Part shown: one piece after another, positions 37,246 to 45,093 of the stretch | How the letters are laid out: every line of letters begins with the position of its first letter | Numbering within the stretch: the first letter of the stretch is position 1 | Assembly (NCBI RefSeq): GCF_018141005.1 | Contig: NZ_CP046582.1 | Location: 2,790,001-2,854,000, forward strand | Origin: Erwinia sp. E602 | GTDB lineage: Bacteria > Pseudomonadota > Gammaproteobacteria > Enterobacterales > Enterobacteriaceae | DNA length: 64,000 nt | Direction: 5' to 3' | Translations under genes and position numbers: made by a program | The notes under the pieces: generated by a model | Databases searched by the model: none | Seen by the model: only the letters and a program-made list of their open reading frames with translations | Told to the model about the DNA's origin: nothing

Positions 37246-38885
37246 GGGTTTTGGCTCCGGCACGCCGTCAGTAAGTCATCGGCAGGCTGATAGAGTTGGG
37301 TTTGCGTATCGGTCAGGCCCAGCACGGTGGCGAACAGATTATCCTGCGAGGCCGCCTGCGTCGCCGCCCGTTTGCTCAGACAGGCGGCGCTGACGCCAAA
37401 GCGCTGCTGATAGTCGGGCGACAGCCAGACCAGCAGCGGCACGTGTTTCTGCGCCTCCGGGGCGATAGCATACGGCATTCCGTGCAGGTAAACGCCATTT
37501 TCCCCCAGCGATTCGCCGTGATCGGAGAGATAGACCAGGCTGGTGGTGAACTGCTGCTGGTGCGCCTGCAGCAGCTTAATCGCCTTATCGACAATATAGT
37601 CCACGTAGAGCACGGTATTGTCGTAGGTGTTGACCAGCTGCTGCTGTGAACAGTCCTGGATCTGGTTAGTGTCGCAGGTCGGTGTGAACCTGCGGAACGC
37701 GTCCGGATAGCGGCGGAAGTAGGTCGGCCCGTGGCTGCCGATGGTGTGCAGCACGATCACGCCGTTGCCCTGCAGCTGGCTGATATAGTCCTCAAGACCG
37801 TGGAACAGCACCTCATCGTAGCATTCGCCGTCGGTACACATGCCGGGCAGATTCAGGCTGGTCATATCCTGATGCGGCACGCGGTCGCAGGCCCCTTTGC
37901 AGCCGCCGTCGTTTTCGTTCCACAGCACGCTGATCCCGGCGCGCTGCACCACGTCGAGCAGCCCTTCCTGGTGCGCGGCCAGCGCGTCATCATAGTGCAC
38001 GCGCGGCATCCCGGAGAACATGCACGGCAGTGAGACGGCGGTGGCGGTTCCACAGGAGGCGGTATTCGGGAAATAGCTGACGCCGTCCTGCGCCAGCAGC
38101 GGGTTGGTCTGCCGCCCGTAGCCGGAGAGCGAGAAGTCAGCCGCGCGCGAGGTTTCCCCCACCACCAGAATGGTCAGGCTCTTTTTCGCGCCGTTCAGGC
38201 GATCCGGATTCTGGCGTGCGTCCAGCCCGATGCGCACCAGCGGCTGGTTCTGCATCTGCTGGTGGCGATACCAGGAGAGCGTGGCGGCAATGGTGTTCGA
38301 CGGGCTCAGCGACTTCACCAGCTCTTTATCGTTGCGGAACAGCGAGGCGTAATCTTTATAGAACAGCAGCGCCACCAGCAGGATCACCGCGACGGAGGCC
38401 AGCACGCTGAGCAGCCGCCCGGCCAGGTGTTTCCACAACACGGCGGGTTTGCGCACGCGCAGCCAGACCATCAGCAGCAGCGGCAGCACGCAGGTGAACA
38501 GCAGCACCAGCAGCAGCTGGGTGGTTAACAGCGCAAAGCTTTCGGAGGCGGTGGTATCGATAATATTAACGATCATCGAACGGTCGATAATGATGCCGTA
38601 GTTGATGATGAAGTACTGCGCCGGGGCGGAGACCAGCACAAACAGCGCGATGACCAGGCTGTCCAGCCACAGCAGCGAGGCCAGCGTAACCACAATATTG
38701 ATCACGCTGAACGCCACCAGCGGCATGGTGAGAAACACCAGTACGTTCCGCAGGCTGTCCGGCGGCATCGCCACCAGCACCTGGCGGTAGAAGGCAATAT
38801 TCAGCCCGACCGAGATTAACAGCGCAAACAGCGCGATAAAGGTAAACCGGCTGACCGCCGGGCGGGAGAGAGAGAAACGTGGCAT
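37242..38885 (-). CDS. eptA: Lipid A phosphoethanolamine transferase EptA
   Basis: 547 residues from the ATG at 38883-38885 with AAGGA seven bases upstream; exactly the E. coli length. Five TM segments in the first 175 residues, then a periplasmic alkaline-phosphatase-type domain with the catalytic Thr in [18 protein letters not shown] (T245) and zinc ligands in [18 protein letters not shown] and HTIGSHGP. It adds phosphoethanolamine to lipid A phosphate, which lowers surface charge and affects susceptibility to cationic peptides. This is the intrinsic chromosomal gene in its native operon with basRS. A PmrA-box-like element lies upstream. Confidence 0.95.
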   Translation of the reverse strand: MPRFSLSRPAVSRFTFIALFALLISVGLNIAFYRQVLVAMPPDSLRNVLVFLTMPLVAFSVINIVVTLASLLWLDSLVIALFVLVSAPAQYFIINYGIIIDRSMIVNIIDTTASESFALLTTQLLLVLLFTCVLPLLLMVWLRVRKPAVLWKHLAGRLLSVLASVAVILLVALLFYKDYASLFRNDKELVKSLSPSNTIAATLSWYRHQQMQNQPLVRIGLDARQNPDRLNGAKKSLTILVVGETSRAADFSLSGYGRQTNPLLAQDGVSYFPNTASCGTATAVSLPCMFSGMPRVHYDDALAAHQEGLLDVVQRAGISVLWNENDGGCKGACDRVPHQDMTSLNLPGMCTDGECYDEVLFHGLEDYISQLQGNGVIVLHTIGSHGPTYFRRYPDAFRRFTPTCDTNQIQDCSQQQLVNTYDNTVLYVDYIVDKAIKLLQAHQQQFTTSLVYLSDHGESLGENGVYLHGMPYAIAPEAQKHVPLLVWLSPDYQQRFGVSAACLSKRAATQAASQDNLFATVLGLTDTQTQLYQPADDLLTACRSQNP

Positions 38886-38930
38886 CTGGCCGTCCTTAAT
38901 GTTCTGAGGCGGCCAGCATCGCAAAGAAAG

Positions 38931-38956
38931 TTTAGGAAAAGCTTAAGAAGCTTAAG
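38931..38956 (-). promoter_or_regulatory. Putative PmrA (BasR) box upstream of eptA
   Basis: Two CTTAAG hexamers (38942-38947, 38951-38956) and a degenerate CCTAAA (38931-38936 on the minus strand). The proximal CTTAAG and CCTAAA are spaced by five bases, the YTTAAK-N5-YTTAAK arrangement; the two perfect hexamers are three bases apart. The site is about 46 bases upstream of eptA, so the operon is probably autoregulated. Confidence 0.6.
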
Positions 38957-38987
38957 AACGTTAAAAACCTTTATCGCGGTGTGCCAC

Positions 38988-39019
38988 CTGCTGCGGGCGA
39001 AACGCTTCGCCCGCAGCAG
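38988..39019 (-). terminator. Strong hairpin after the six-TM ABC gene
   Basis: A 14-base perfect stem (arm CTGCTGCGGGCGAA) with a four-base loop, 22 bases after the stop of the gene at 39041. It lacks a T run on either strand, so termination is likely but not certain. Confidence 0.5.
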
Positions 39020-39040
39020 AACGTCCCCGCCCGCCGGCGA

Positions 39041-39940
39041 TCAGACAATACCGGTATTAACCCGCTTACCAATGTCCTTCAGCTGCGAGTACTTTTCCAG
39101 CAGCGTCGGGCCGTCGTCGAGGCTCATGGCAAACATCCACATATAGGTCATCACGGAATAGATATGCCCGGCGTCGCTGATGCCGCGAAAGGTCATGGCG
39201 AGGATAGTGCCGGCAAACATCAGCGCCACCGCGCCGCCGATCGCCAGGTAGCCCAGCGCTTCCCGGTCAGACAGGCTGATGCGCAACCGCGACAGCACGC
39301 GGTAGTGACGGGTCAGCAGCGACGGCGGTGCCGTGCCCACCAGCCCGACCTCTTTCTCCAGCCGGTCATTCAGACGGTTAAACAGCCACTCGTTTTTGTT
39401 GGTATAGCCGCGCAGAAAGCAGGCGAACAGCAGCAGCACCGCCAGGCAGAACAGCCCGGTGTGAAACTCAATCACCAGCAGCATCACCGCCGCGCCGCTG
39501 ATCGAGGCCAGCGTGGTGATCAGCACCGGCAGGTGTTTCTCAAAGAAGTCGACAAACTCGCGGGAGAGCGCCACCCGCGCCGCCACCGTCGAGTGGCTGT
39601 GGTTCTGCCCGCGCTGGGTGAGGATCACCGGCACCGCCAGTTCGGCATAAATGCGCGCAAAGGTGCGGGTATCAACGCTGCGCCGCGCCGCACCGATCGC
39701 CCACATCACCAGCACCATCAGCGCATAGAGCACCGCGTGCAGCGGCTTTGCCTCAAGGATGGCGTTGATCGCGAAGCCCGCCAGCAGCGGGTAGAGCAGA
39801 TAGGTGACGTTTTCCGCCACCACCAGCAGCAGCGTCAGCCACAGCTTGCGGCTGTGACGGCGGCCGATCAGTTTCAGCGTGCCGAAGGCACTGTGGGATG
39901 CAGCATCCGGCTGCAGGATTTTTTCCGTGTTCATACTCAT
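39041..39940 (-). CDS. Stand-alone ABC exporter six-TM domain protein
   Basis: 299 residues with five or six hydrophobic segments arranged like the membrane half of a type I ABC exporter (KLWLTLLLVVAENVTYLLYPLLAGF, LYALMVLVMWAIGAAR, LASISGAAVMLLVIEF, LFCLAVLLLFACFLRGYTN, YLAIGGAVALMFAGTILAM). There is no Walker A or ABC signature, so no nucleotide-binding domain, and no ATPase gene is adjacent. Proteins of this kind are annotated as ABC transporter six-transmembrane domain proteins. It is transcribed away from a TetR gene, with two palindromic operators between, so it is probably the repressor's main target. Substrate unknown. Confidence 0.78.
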   Translation of the reverse strand: MSMNTEKILQPDAASHSAFGTLKLIGRRHSRKLWLTLLLVVAENVTYLLYPLLAGFAINAILEAKPLHAVLYALMVLVMWAIGAARRSVDTRTFARIYAELAVPVILTQRGQNHSHSTVAARVALSREFVDFFEKHLPVLITTLASISGAAVMLLVIEFHTGLFCLAVLLLFACFLRGYTNKNEWLFNRLNDRLEKEVGLVGTAPPSLLTRHYRVLSRLRISLSDREALGYLAIGGAVALMFAGTILAMTFRGISDAGHIYSVMTYMWMFAMSLDDGPTLLEKYSQLKDIGKRVNTGIV

Positions 39941-39956
39941 TATCTGTTAAAGTGCG

Positions 39957-39974
39957 TTTGAGCACCTGCTCAAA
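39957..39974. promoter_or_regulatory. TetR-family operator, copy 1
   Basis: TTTGAGCACCTGCTCAAA, two perfect 8-base arms around CC, between the divergent six-TM and TetR genes. A second copy lies 34 bases away centre to centre. Confidence 0.8.
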
Positions 39975-39990
39975 CTACGGGAGCAGTCTA

Positions 39991-40008
39991 TTTGAGCAAC
40001 CGCTCAAA
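39991..40008. promoter_or_regulatory. TetR-family operator, copy 2
   Basis: TTTGAGCAACCGCTCAAA, the same palindrome with one arm mismatch. It lies 17 bases before the tetR start codon, where bound repressor should block both divergent transcripts. Confidence 0.78.
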
Positions 40009-40024
40009 GTCAACGAGGGTAAAA

Positions 40025-40609
40025 ATGAAAGAGACGGCGGAGGCCCTGCGGGGCAGAATTTTAACCGGCGCGATCGCGCTGTTTATCGAGCGCGGCGTGG
40101 AACGGGTCACCACCCGCGAGCTGACCGAACGCCTCGGCATCTCACGCAGCCATATTTATCACTACTTTCGCGACTGGGAGACGCTGTGCAGGGAAGCGAT
40201 GACGCAGTTTATGCGCGAGGATGAAGCCGATTTTACCGCCCGCCTGCAGGGGCTTAACGCCCGCGCGCGGCTGATGGCCTTTGTCAGCGACTACCTGCCC
40301 GCGGAACCCCACGCCAGCTGGTCGCTGTACAGCTCGCTGTGGCAGCTGGCGATCCATGACGCGGAGTGGGCGGAGATGGCACAGACGCTGATGACCCGCT
40401 GGCATGAGATCATGGCCGACATCATTCGCGCCGGCCTGGCGGCCGGCGAGTTCCGCCACGGCGACCCGGAGCAGATTACCCGCCAGCTCAGCGCGATGGT
40501 TAACGGCTACGCCGAGCAGCTGATCGTCGCCCCCAGCCCGCTGAAGCACCGCGCCGCCAGCGAGGATATCGCCGCCTTTATCGCGCTGGCGCTGCGGCCG
40601 GTCGGCTGA
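40025..40609 (+). CDS. TetR/AcrR-family transcriptional repressor
   Basis: 194 residues from the ATG at 40025, with GAGG at good distance; an in-frame TTG at 39992 lies inside the operator and is rejected. N-terminal helix-turn-helix (ILTGAIALFIERGVERVTTRELTERLGISRSHIYHYFRDWETL), then a helical ligand-binding domain with Trp-rich stretches (ASWSLYSSLWQLAIHDAEW). It probably represses itself and the divergent six-TM gene through the two palindromes between them. The ligand is unknown. Confidence 0.9.
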   Translation: MKETAEALRGRILTGAIALFIERGVERVTTRELTERLGISRSHIYHYFRDWETLCREAMTQFMREDEADFTARLQGLNARARLMAFVSDYLPAEPHASWSLYSSLWQLAIHDAEWAEMAQTLMTRWHEIMADIIRAGLAAGEFRHGDPEQITRQLSAMVNGYAEQLIVAPSPLKHRAASEDIAAFIALALRPVG

Positions 40610-40624
40610 GCAGCGCGGGCGCGG

Positions 40625-41356
40625 TCAGCAGGCCCGCCGCGCGGTGGCCTGCACCGTTACCGCCACCGCGCTTAATGCCACCAGCATCAGAAATACCCCC
40701 AGACCGGTCATCGCCGGGAAGCCGAAGGTTTTAAACAGCAGCAGCCCGGCGATGCAGCCGCCGAGAAAGGAGAACACCGTGGTCAGGTGGGTGAACAGCT
40801 GCTTAATATAGAAGCGCCGTTCGGCGGCGATAGTGCGGCTGAACAGCGAGAACAGCACCGAACCAAAGGCGATACCGGCATCGGTCAGCGTGCCGGTTAT
40901 GTGGGTCGATCGCACCCGGCCGCCGGAAAGCTGGGTGGACGTGGCGTTGTGAACGCCCATCAGCAGCGCCAGCAGCGTCAGAAACTCGCGGTTATTGCCC
41001 GGCGAAAAAAACAGACTCTCATACAGCGCCGCCAGCGTCAGCACCACCCCTTCCGCCAGCAGAACCAGACAGAAAATGGTCCGCATCTGGCGTTTCTCCC
41101 CGACGATCGTCAGCACGCGCGACAGCGTACAGCCAAGCACAAAGGCCGCCAGCAGCGCGGCCAGCAGCGTCAGGTCGCTGAGATCGAGGCTGGTCACCTC
41201 CGTGGAGAGCTGTGACGCGTTGCCACTCATATGCGAGGGGAAAAAACCAAAGGCGCCAAGCGCCATGGCGTTGAGGATGCCGGCGGTGGTGGCCAGCACC
41301 AGCGCCAGATAACGGTCTTCGCGGTGCGAGCGGATCTTCTTCTTTTTTATCAGCAT
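40625..41356 (-). CDS. YoaK-family (DUF1275) membrane protein
   Basis: 243 residues with about six hydrophobic segments; typical DUF1275 features: an early GILNAMALGAFGFFPSHMSGNASQL segment (the family's G-x-hMTGN-like motif, here HMSGN), GVHNATSTQLSGGRVRSTHITGTLTD, and a C-terminal pair of TM helices. A basic N-terminus (LIKKKKIRSHRED) lies in the cytoplasm. The family's transport function is not established. Convergent with the tetR gene, 15 bases apart; not obviously functionally linked. Confidence 0.85.
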   Translation of the reverse strand: MLIKKKKIRSHREDRYLALVLATTAGILNAMALGAFGFFPSHMSGNASQLSTEVTSLDLSDLTLLAALLAAFVLGCTLSRVLTIVGEKRQMRTIFCLVLLAEGVVLTLAALYESLFFSPGNNREFLTLLALLMGVHNATSTQLSGGRVRSTHITGTLTDAGIAFGSVLFSLFSRTIAAERRFYIKQLFTHLTTVFSFLGGCIAGLLLFKTFGFPAMTGLGVFLMLVALSAVAVTVQATARRAC

Positions 41357-41684
41357 AGTACTCCCGGCAGGCTGAACGGCAAAAAAGGGTCAGGGGGGCG
41401 GCCTCATGCCGCATCTGCTCAGTATAGGCCGCGCTGAAGCCTGAAGATCCTGAGATTTGTCTGCATTCCCGGCCATCGACCCTGGATATTTTTCAACAAC
41501 TTTCAGAAGATTTCAGGAAACGTAAAGTCCACCGGCGCGGCCGGGCGTAGCCTGTGGGGCGAAGCCAGCGGGGCTTTAGTCAATTAACAGGATTAATAAG
41601 CTGTTTTTATTGGTTTTCTCCGGCGGTCACTGTTCGTAGGGTGATGGCATACAGGGTGCATTCAGACACACAGCGGAGATAACA
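41357..41684. other. Intergenic region before the ABC importer operon
   Basis: 328 bases between two divergent genes. I see two TTTCAG direct repeats ten bases apart near 41500 and an AT-rich stretch at 41580-41620, but no convincing promoter hexamers, riboswitch or terminator. GGAG seven bases before the binding-protein ATG is the ribosome site. Confidence 0.5.
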
Positions 41685-43295
41685 ATGAAAACAGCAGTAA
41701 CCGGACATTTTGCGCTTAAACAGATCGTGGCGGGCATCGTGCTGGCTACCCAGGCCTTTGCGGTCAGCGCGGCGGAGCCAAAGCCGGTCAGCGGCGGCAC
41801 GCTGAACGTGGCGCTGGGCAGCGACACGCCGATTATTGACCCGTCAATCACCGGTTACTCGGTCACCGCGCTGGTAACGCGCAACGTGGTCGATTCGCTG
41901 GTCGGCCAGGCGGAAGACAACCGCTTTACGCCATGGCTGGCGGAGAAGTGGCAGATCAACGACGACCATACCGAATACACCTTCCACCTGCGCCGCGACG
42001 TCACCTTCAGCGATAAAACCCGGCTGGACGCGGCGGCGGTGAAATATAACCTCGAGCGCATTCTCGATCCGAAAACCACCTCCAGCTACGGCAAGTCGCT
42101 GCTCGGCCCCATCAGCGAGATCGTCACCCCGGACGACTTTACCGTGGTTATCCGTTATAAAACGCCGTTCGCTTCGCTGCTGCAGGGGCTGAGCCTGCCC
42201 TACCTCGGCATTCAGTCGCCGACCTATCTGCAGAACACCGCCAACACCAGCAATACCGTGGTCGGGTCCGGGCCGTTTATTCTTAAATCTTTTGTTAAGG
42301 GCAGCGGCAGCCAGCTGACCCGTCGCGCGGACTACAACTGGGGGCCGGGCTATGCGCAGCATCAGGGGCCGGCGTATCTGGAGGCGATCAACTTTAAATA
42401 CCTGCCGGAATCCTCGGTGCGCCTCGGCGCGCTGACCAGCGGCCAGGTGCAGGCGATCGACGCCGTGCCGCCGGCCAGCGCCCGCTCGCTGAAAAGCAAC
42501 GCTCAGCTGCAGATCCTCACCAAAGAGAATCCCGGCGTTAACCGCGTGCTCTATCTGAACACCTCAAAAGGCCCGTTCCAGGATCTGGCCGTGCGCCAGG
42601 CCTTCCAGGCGGCGCTGGACCCGGCCTCAGCGGTAAAAGTGGCATTCTTCGGCACGCTGAAGGCGGCGGATAACGTGCTGGGGCCGCAGACGCTCTATTA
42701 CGATCCGTCGGTGGCCGCGCGCTGGGGCTTTGATGCGGCGAAAGCGGCGCGACTGCTGGACGAAGCGGGCTGGAAAACCAAAAATGCGGCGGGTATCCGC
42801 AGCAAAGACGGTCAGCCGCTGACCGTGCATTTCGTCTACGACCCGAAGTCGGCGGAGAGCGCCGATATCACGCTGTTCCAGGCGCTGCAGTTCCAGGCGA
42901 AAAAGGCCGGTTTTGACCTGCAGCTGGATCCGGTGGACGCCGGCGTGTTCAGCGCCCGCGGTGCCAGCAATGATTACGATATCCAGTCGAACTTCTACGT
43001 GCGCGCCGAGCCGGATATCCTGCGCACCGTGTTCCACTCCGGCTATATCCCGCCGAAAGGGGCCAACTACAGCCGCGTTAACACCCTGGATGACCAGCTG
43101 ACCCGGGCGATCGGCGCCGCCGACGGTGAACGTAAGCAGCTTTACGGCCAGATCCAGCAGCGCATTATCGACCAGGCTTACGTGGTGCCGGTGTATGTGC
43201 CCGCCTATCAGTTCGGAGTGAGCAAAAAGGTGCACGGCGTCGGCTGGTCCACCAACGCCAAGCCGACCTTCTATGACGCGTGGATCGGCAAGTAA
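41685..43295 (+). CDS. ABC transporter periplasmic substrate-binding protein, family 5 (peptide/opine/nickel type)
   Basis: 536 residues with a signal peptide (cleavage probably after FAVSA, residue 29). Family 5 marks: GGTLNVALGSDTPIIDPS, LVTRNVVDSLV, PWLAEKWQINDDHTEYTFHLRRDVTFSDKTRLDAAAVKYNLERI, and NRVLYLNTSKGPFQDLAVRQAFQAALD. It delivers its ligand to the two permeases encoded next. The ligand cannot be named: the family binds peptides, opines, nickel, glutathione and others. First gene of a four-gene operon. Confidence 0.9.
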   Translation: MKTAVTGHFALKQIVAGIVLATQAFAVSAAEPKPVSGGTLNVALGSDTPIIDPSITGYSVTALVTRNVVDSLVGQAEDNRFTPWLAEKWQINDDHTEYTFHLRRDVTFSDKTRLDAAAVKYNLERILDPKTTSSYGKSLLGPISEIVTPDDFTVVIRYKTPFASLLQGLSLPYLGIQSPTYLQNTANTSNTVVGSGPFILKSFVKGSGSQLTRRADYNWGPGYAQHQGPAYLEAINFKYLPESSVRLGALTSGQVQAIDAVPPASARSLKSNAQLQILTKENPGVNRVLYLNTSKGPFQDLAVRQAFQAALDPASAVKVAFFGTLKAADNVLGPQTLYYDPSVAARWGFDAAKAARLLDEAGWKTKNAAGIRSKDGQPLTVHFVYDPKSAESADITLFQALQFQAKKAGFDLQLDPVDAGVFSARGASNDYDIQSNFYVRAEPDILRTVFHSGYIPPKGANYSRVNTLDDQLTRAIGAADGERKQLYGQIQQRIIDQAYVVPVYVPAYQFGVSKKVHGVGWSTNAKPTFYDAWIGK

Positions 43296-43296
43296 G

Positions 43297-44229
43297 ATGG
43301 CGCTGACCGTCCTGAAGCGCCTGTTCACCATTCTGGCCGTCCTGTGGGGGGCGGCCACCCTCACCTTCGTGGCCGTTAAGCTGATCCCCGGCGACCCGGT
43401 ACTGATCCTCAGCGGCGGCGACAGCGTGGTGGAGGATGATTATCGCGCCGAACTCACCGCCCGCTTTGGCCTGGATAAGCCGGTCTGGCTGCAGTACCTG
43501 CGCTACTGCGGCCAGGCGCTGAGCGGGCATCTGGGTGAAAGCTATCAGTTTCGCGCGCCGGTGGTGCAGGTGATTACCGACGCGCTAGGCCAGACGCTGG
43601 TACTCGCCGGTCTGGCGCTGACGTTAGCCCTGCTGCTGGCGGTGCTGAACGCGCTGGCCACCGCCGGGCGCTGGCCGCTGCTGCGGCTGTTTAACAGCAG
43701 CCTGGAGCTGTGCCTGCTCAGCACCCCGGTCTACTGGACCGGTATTGTTCTGCTGAGCATTTTCAGCTTCCATCTGCAGTGGTTCCCGGTGACCGGCAAC
43801 GACGGCTGGCAATCGCTGGTGCTGCCGGTGATTACCCTGAGCCTGCCGCTGGCCGCCACCCTCAGCCAGGTGCTGCGCGACGGGCTGGAGCAGGCGCTGC
43901 AGCAGCCCTTTGCCCTCACCGTACGCACGCGCGGCGCCGGCGAAACCCTGCTGCGCCTGCGCCACGGCCTGCGCCACGCGGCGCTGGCGGCCTCCACGCT
44001 GACCGGCACGCTGCTGGCCAACCTGCTGAGCGGCTCGATACTCACCGAAACCGTCTTTGGCCGCGTCGGCCTTGGCAAAATCACCCTGCAGGCGATCGCC
44101 AGCCGCGATATGCCGCTGATCCTCGGGCTGGTGATGCTGTCGGCGCTGCTGTTTGTTATCGTTAACCTGCTGGTCGATGCGCTCTATCTGCTGATCGACC
44201 CGCGCCTGCGCGCCGGGAGCCACCGATGA
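43297..44229 (+). CDS. ABC transporter permease, DppB-like
   Basis: 310 residues from the ATG one base after the binding-protein stop. DppB/OppB-type permease: N-terminal FTILAVLWGAATLTFVAVKLIPGDPV, then five more TM helices, and the EAA-loop region FALTVRTRGAGETLLRLRHGLRHAALA that contacts the ATPase. The next permease overlaps by 4 bases. Confidence 0.9.
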   Translation: MALTVLKRLFTILAVLWGAATLTFVAVKLIPGDPVLILSGGDSVVEDDYRAELTARFGLDKPVWLQYLRYCGQALSGHLGESYQFRAPVVQVITDALGQTLVLAGLALTLALLLAVLNALATAGRWPLLRLFNSSLELCLLSTPVYWTGIVLLSIFSFHLQWFPVTGNDGWQSLVLPVITLSLPLAATLSQVLRDGLEQALQQPFALTVRTRGAGETLLRLRHGLRHAALAASTLTGTLLANLLSGSILTETVFGRVGLGKITLQAIASRDMPLILGLVMLSALLFVIVNLLVDALYLLIDPRLRAGSHR

Positions 44230-45089
44230 GCGACAATCTGCACCCCCTGCTGCGCCGCACGGCGCGGCGCGACCGCGTGGTTCACCCCTGGCTGGCGCTG
44301 CGCACCCTGCTGCCGGCGGCGATCGTGCTGCTGCTGCTGGTGATTGCGCTGGCTCCGCAGTGGTTTACCGCCCGCCTGCCGGACGAGATTGATATCAGCG
44401 CCGTGCTGCAGCCGCCGTCGCTGCAGCACTTCTTCGGCACCGATACGCTGGGCCGTGACGTGTTTACCCGGGTGATCTACGGCACGGCGCTGTCGCTGAG
44501 CATCGGCCTTGGGGCCACGCTGATCGCCTGCGGCGGCGGCGTGGTGCTGGGCATCCTCGCCTCGCTCGGGCCGCGACCGGTGAGGCATCTGGTGGTACGG
44601 CTGCTGGATATTCTGCTGGCGTTCCCTGAACTGCTGCTGGCGCTGCTGGTGATCGCGGTGCTCGGGCGCGGCCCGACCAACACCCTGCTGGCGGTGGGGC
44701 TCTCCGGCATTGCCGGCTATGCCCGCCTGCTGCGCTCGCAGATCTTACAGGTGAAAATTTCCGGCTACGTGCAGCAGGCGGTGGCGATCGGCGAATCGCC
44801 GCTGACCCTTCTGCTGCGCCATATCATTCCCAACACCCTGCGGCCGCTGGTGATCGTGGTGACCCTCGGCATCGGCCATTCGGTGCTGAGCGCTTCATCG
44901 CTGAGCTTCCTTGGCCTCGGCGTGATCCCGCCCACCGCCGAGTGGGGCGCGCTGCTGGCGGAAGGACGTGACTTCCTCGACATCGCCCCGTGGATCAGCC
45001 TGCTGCCCGCCAGCGTGGTGGCGCTGTCGGTGATTACCCTGACCCTGGCCGGCCGCCGTCTGCAGTCGCTACTGACTACCGGAGACTAA
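44226..45089 (+). CDS. ABC transporter permease, DppC-like
   Basis: 287 residues. DppC/OppC type: a basic N-terminus, TM1 (LLPAAIVLLLLVIALAPQW), HFFGTDTLGRDVFTRVIYGTALSLSIG, and the EAA loop YVQQAVAIGESPLTLLLRHIIPNTLRPL. Forms the channel with the preceding permease. ATGA overlap upstream, 4-base gap to the ATPase gene. Confidence 0.92.
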   Translation: MSDNLHPLLRRTARRDRVVHPWLALRTLLPAAIVLLLLVIALAPQWFTARLPDEIDISAVLQPPSLQHFFGTDTLGRDVFTRVIYGTALSLSIGLGATLIACGGGVVLGILASLGPRPVRHLVVRLLDILLAFPELLLALLVIAVLGRGPTNTLLAVGLSGIAGYARLLRSQILQVKISGYVQQAVAIGESPLTLLLRHIIPNTLRPLVIVVTLGIGHSVLSASSLSFLGLGVIPPTAEWGALLAEGRDFLDIAPWISLLPASVVALSVITLTLAGRRLQSLLTTGD

Positions 45090-45093
45090 TATC

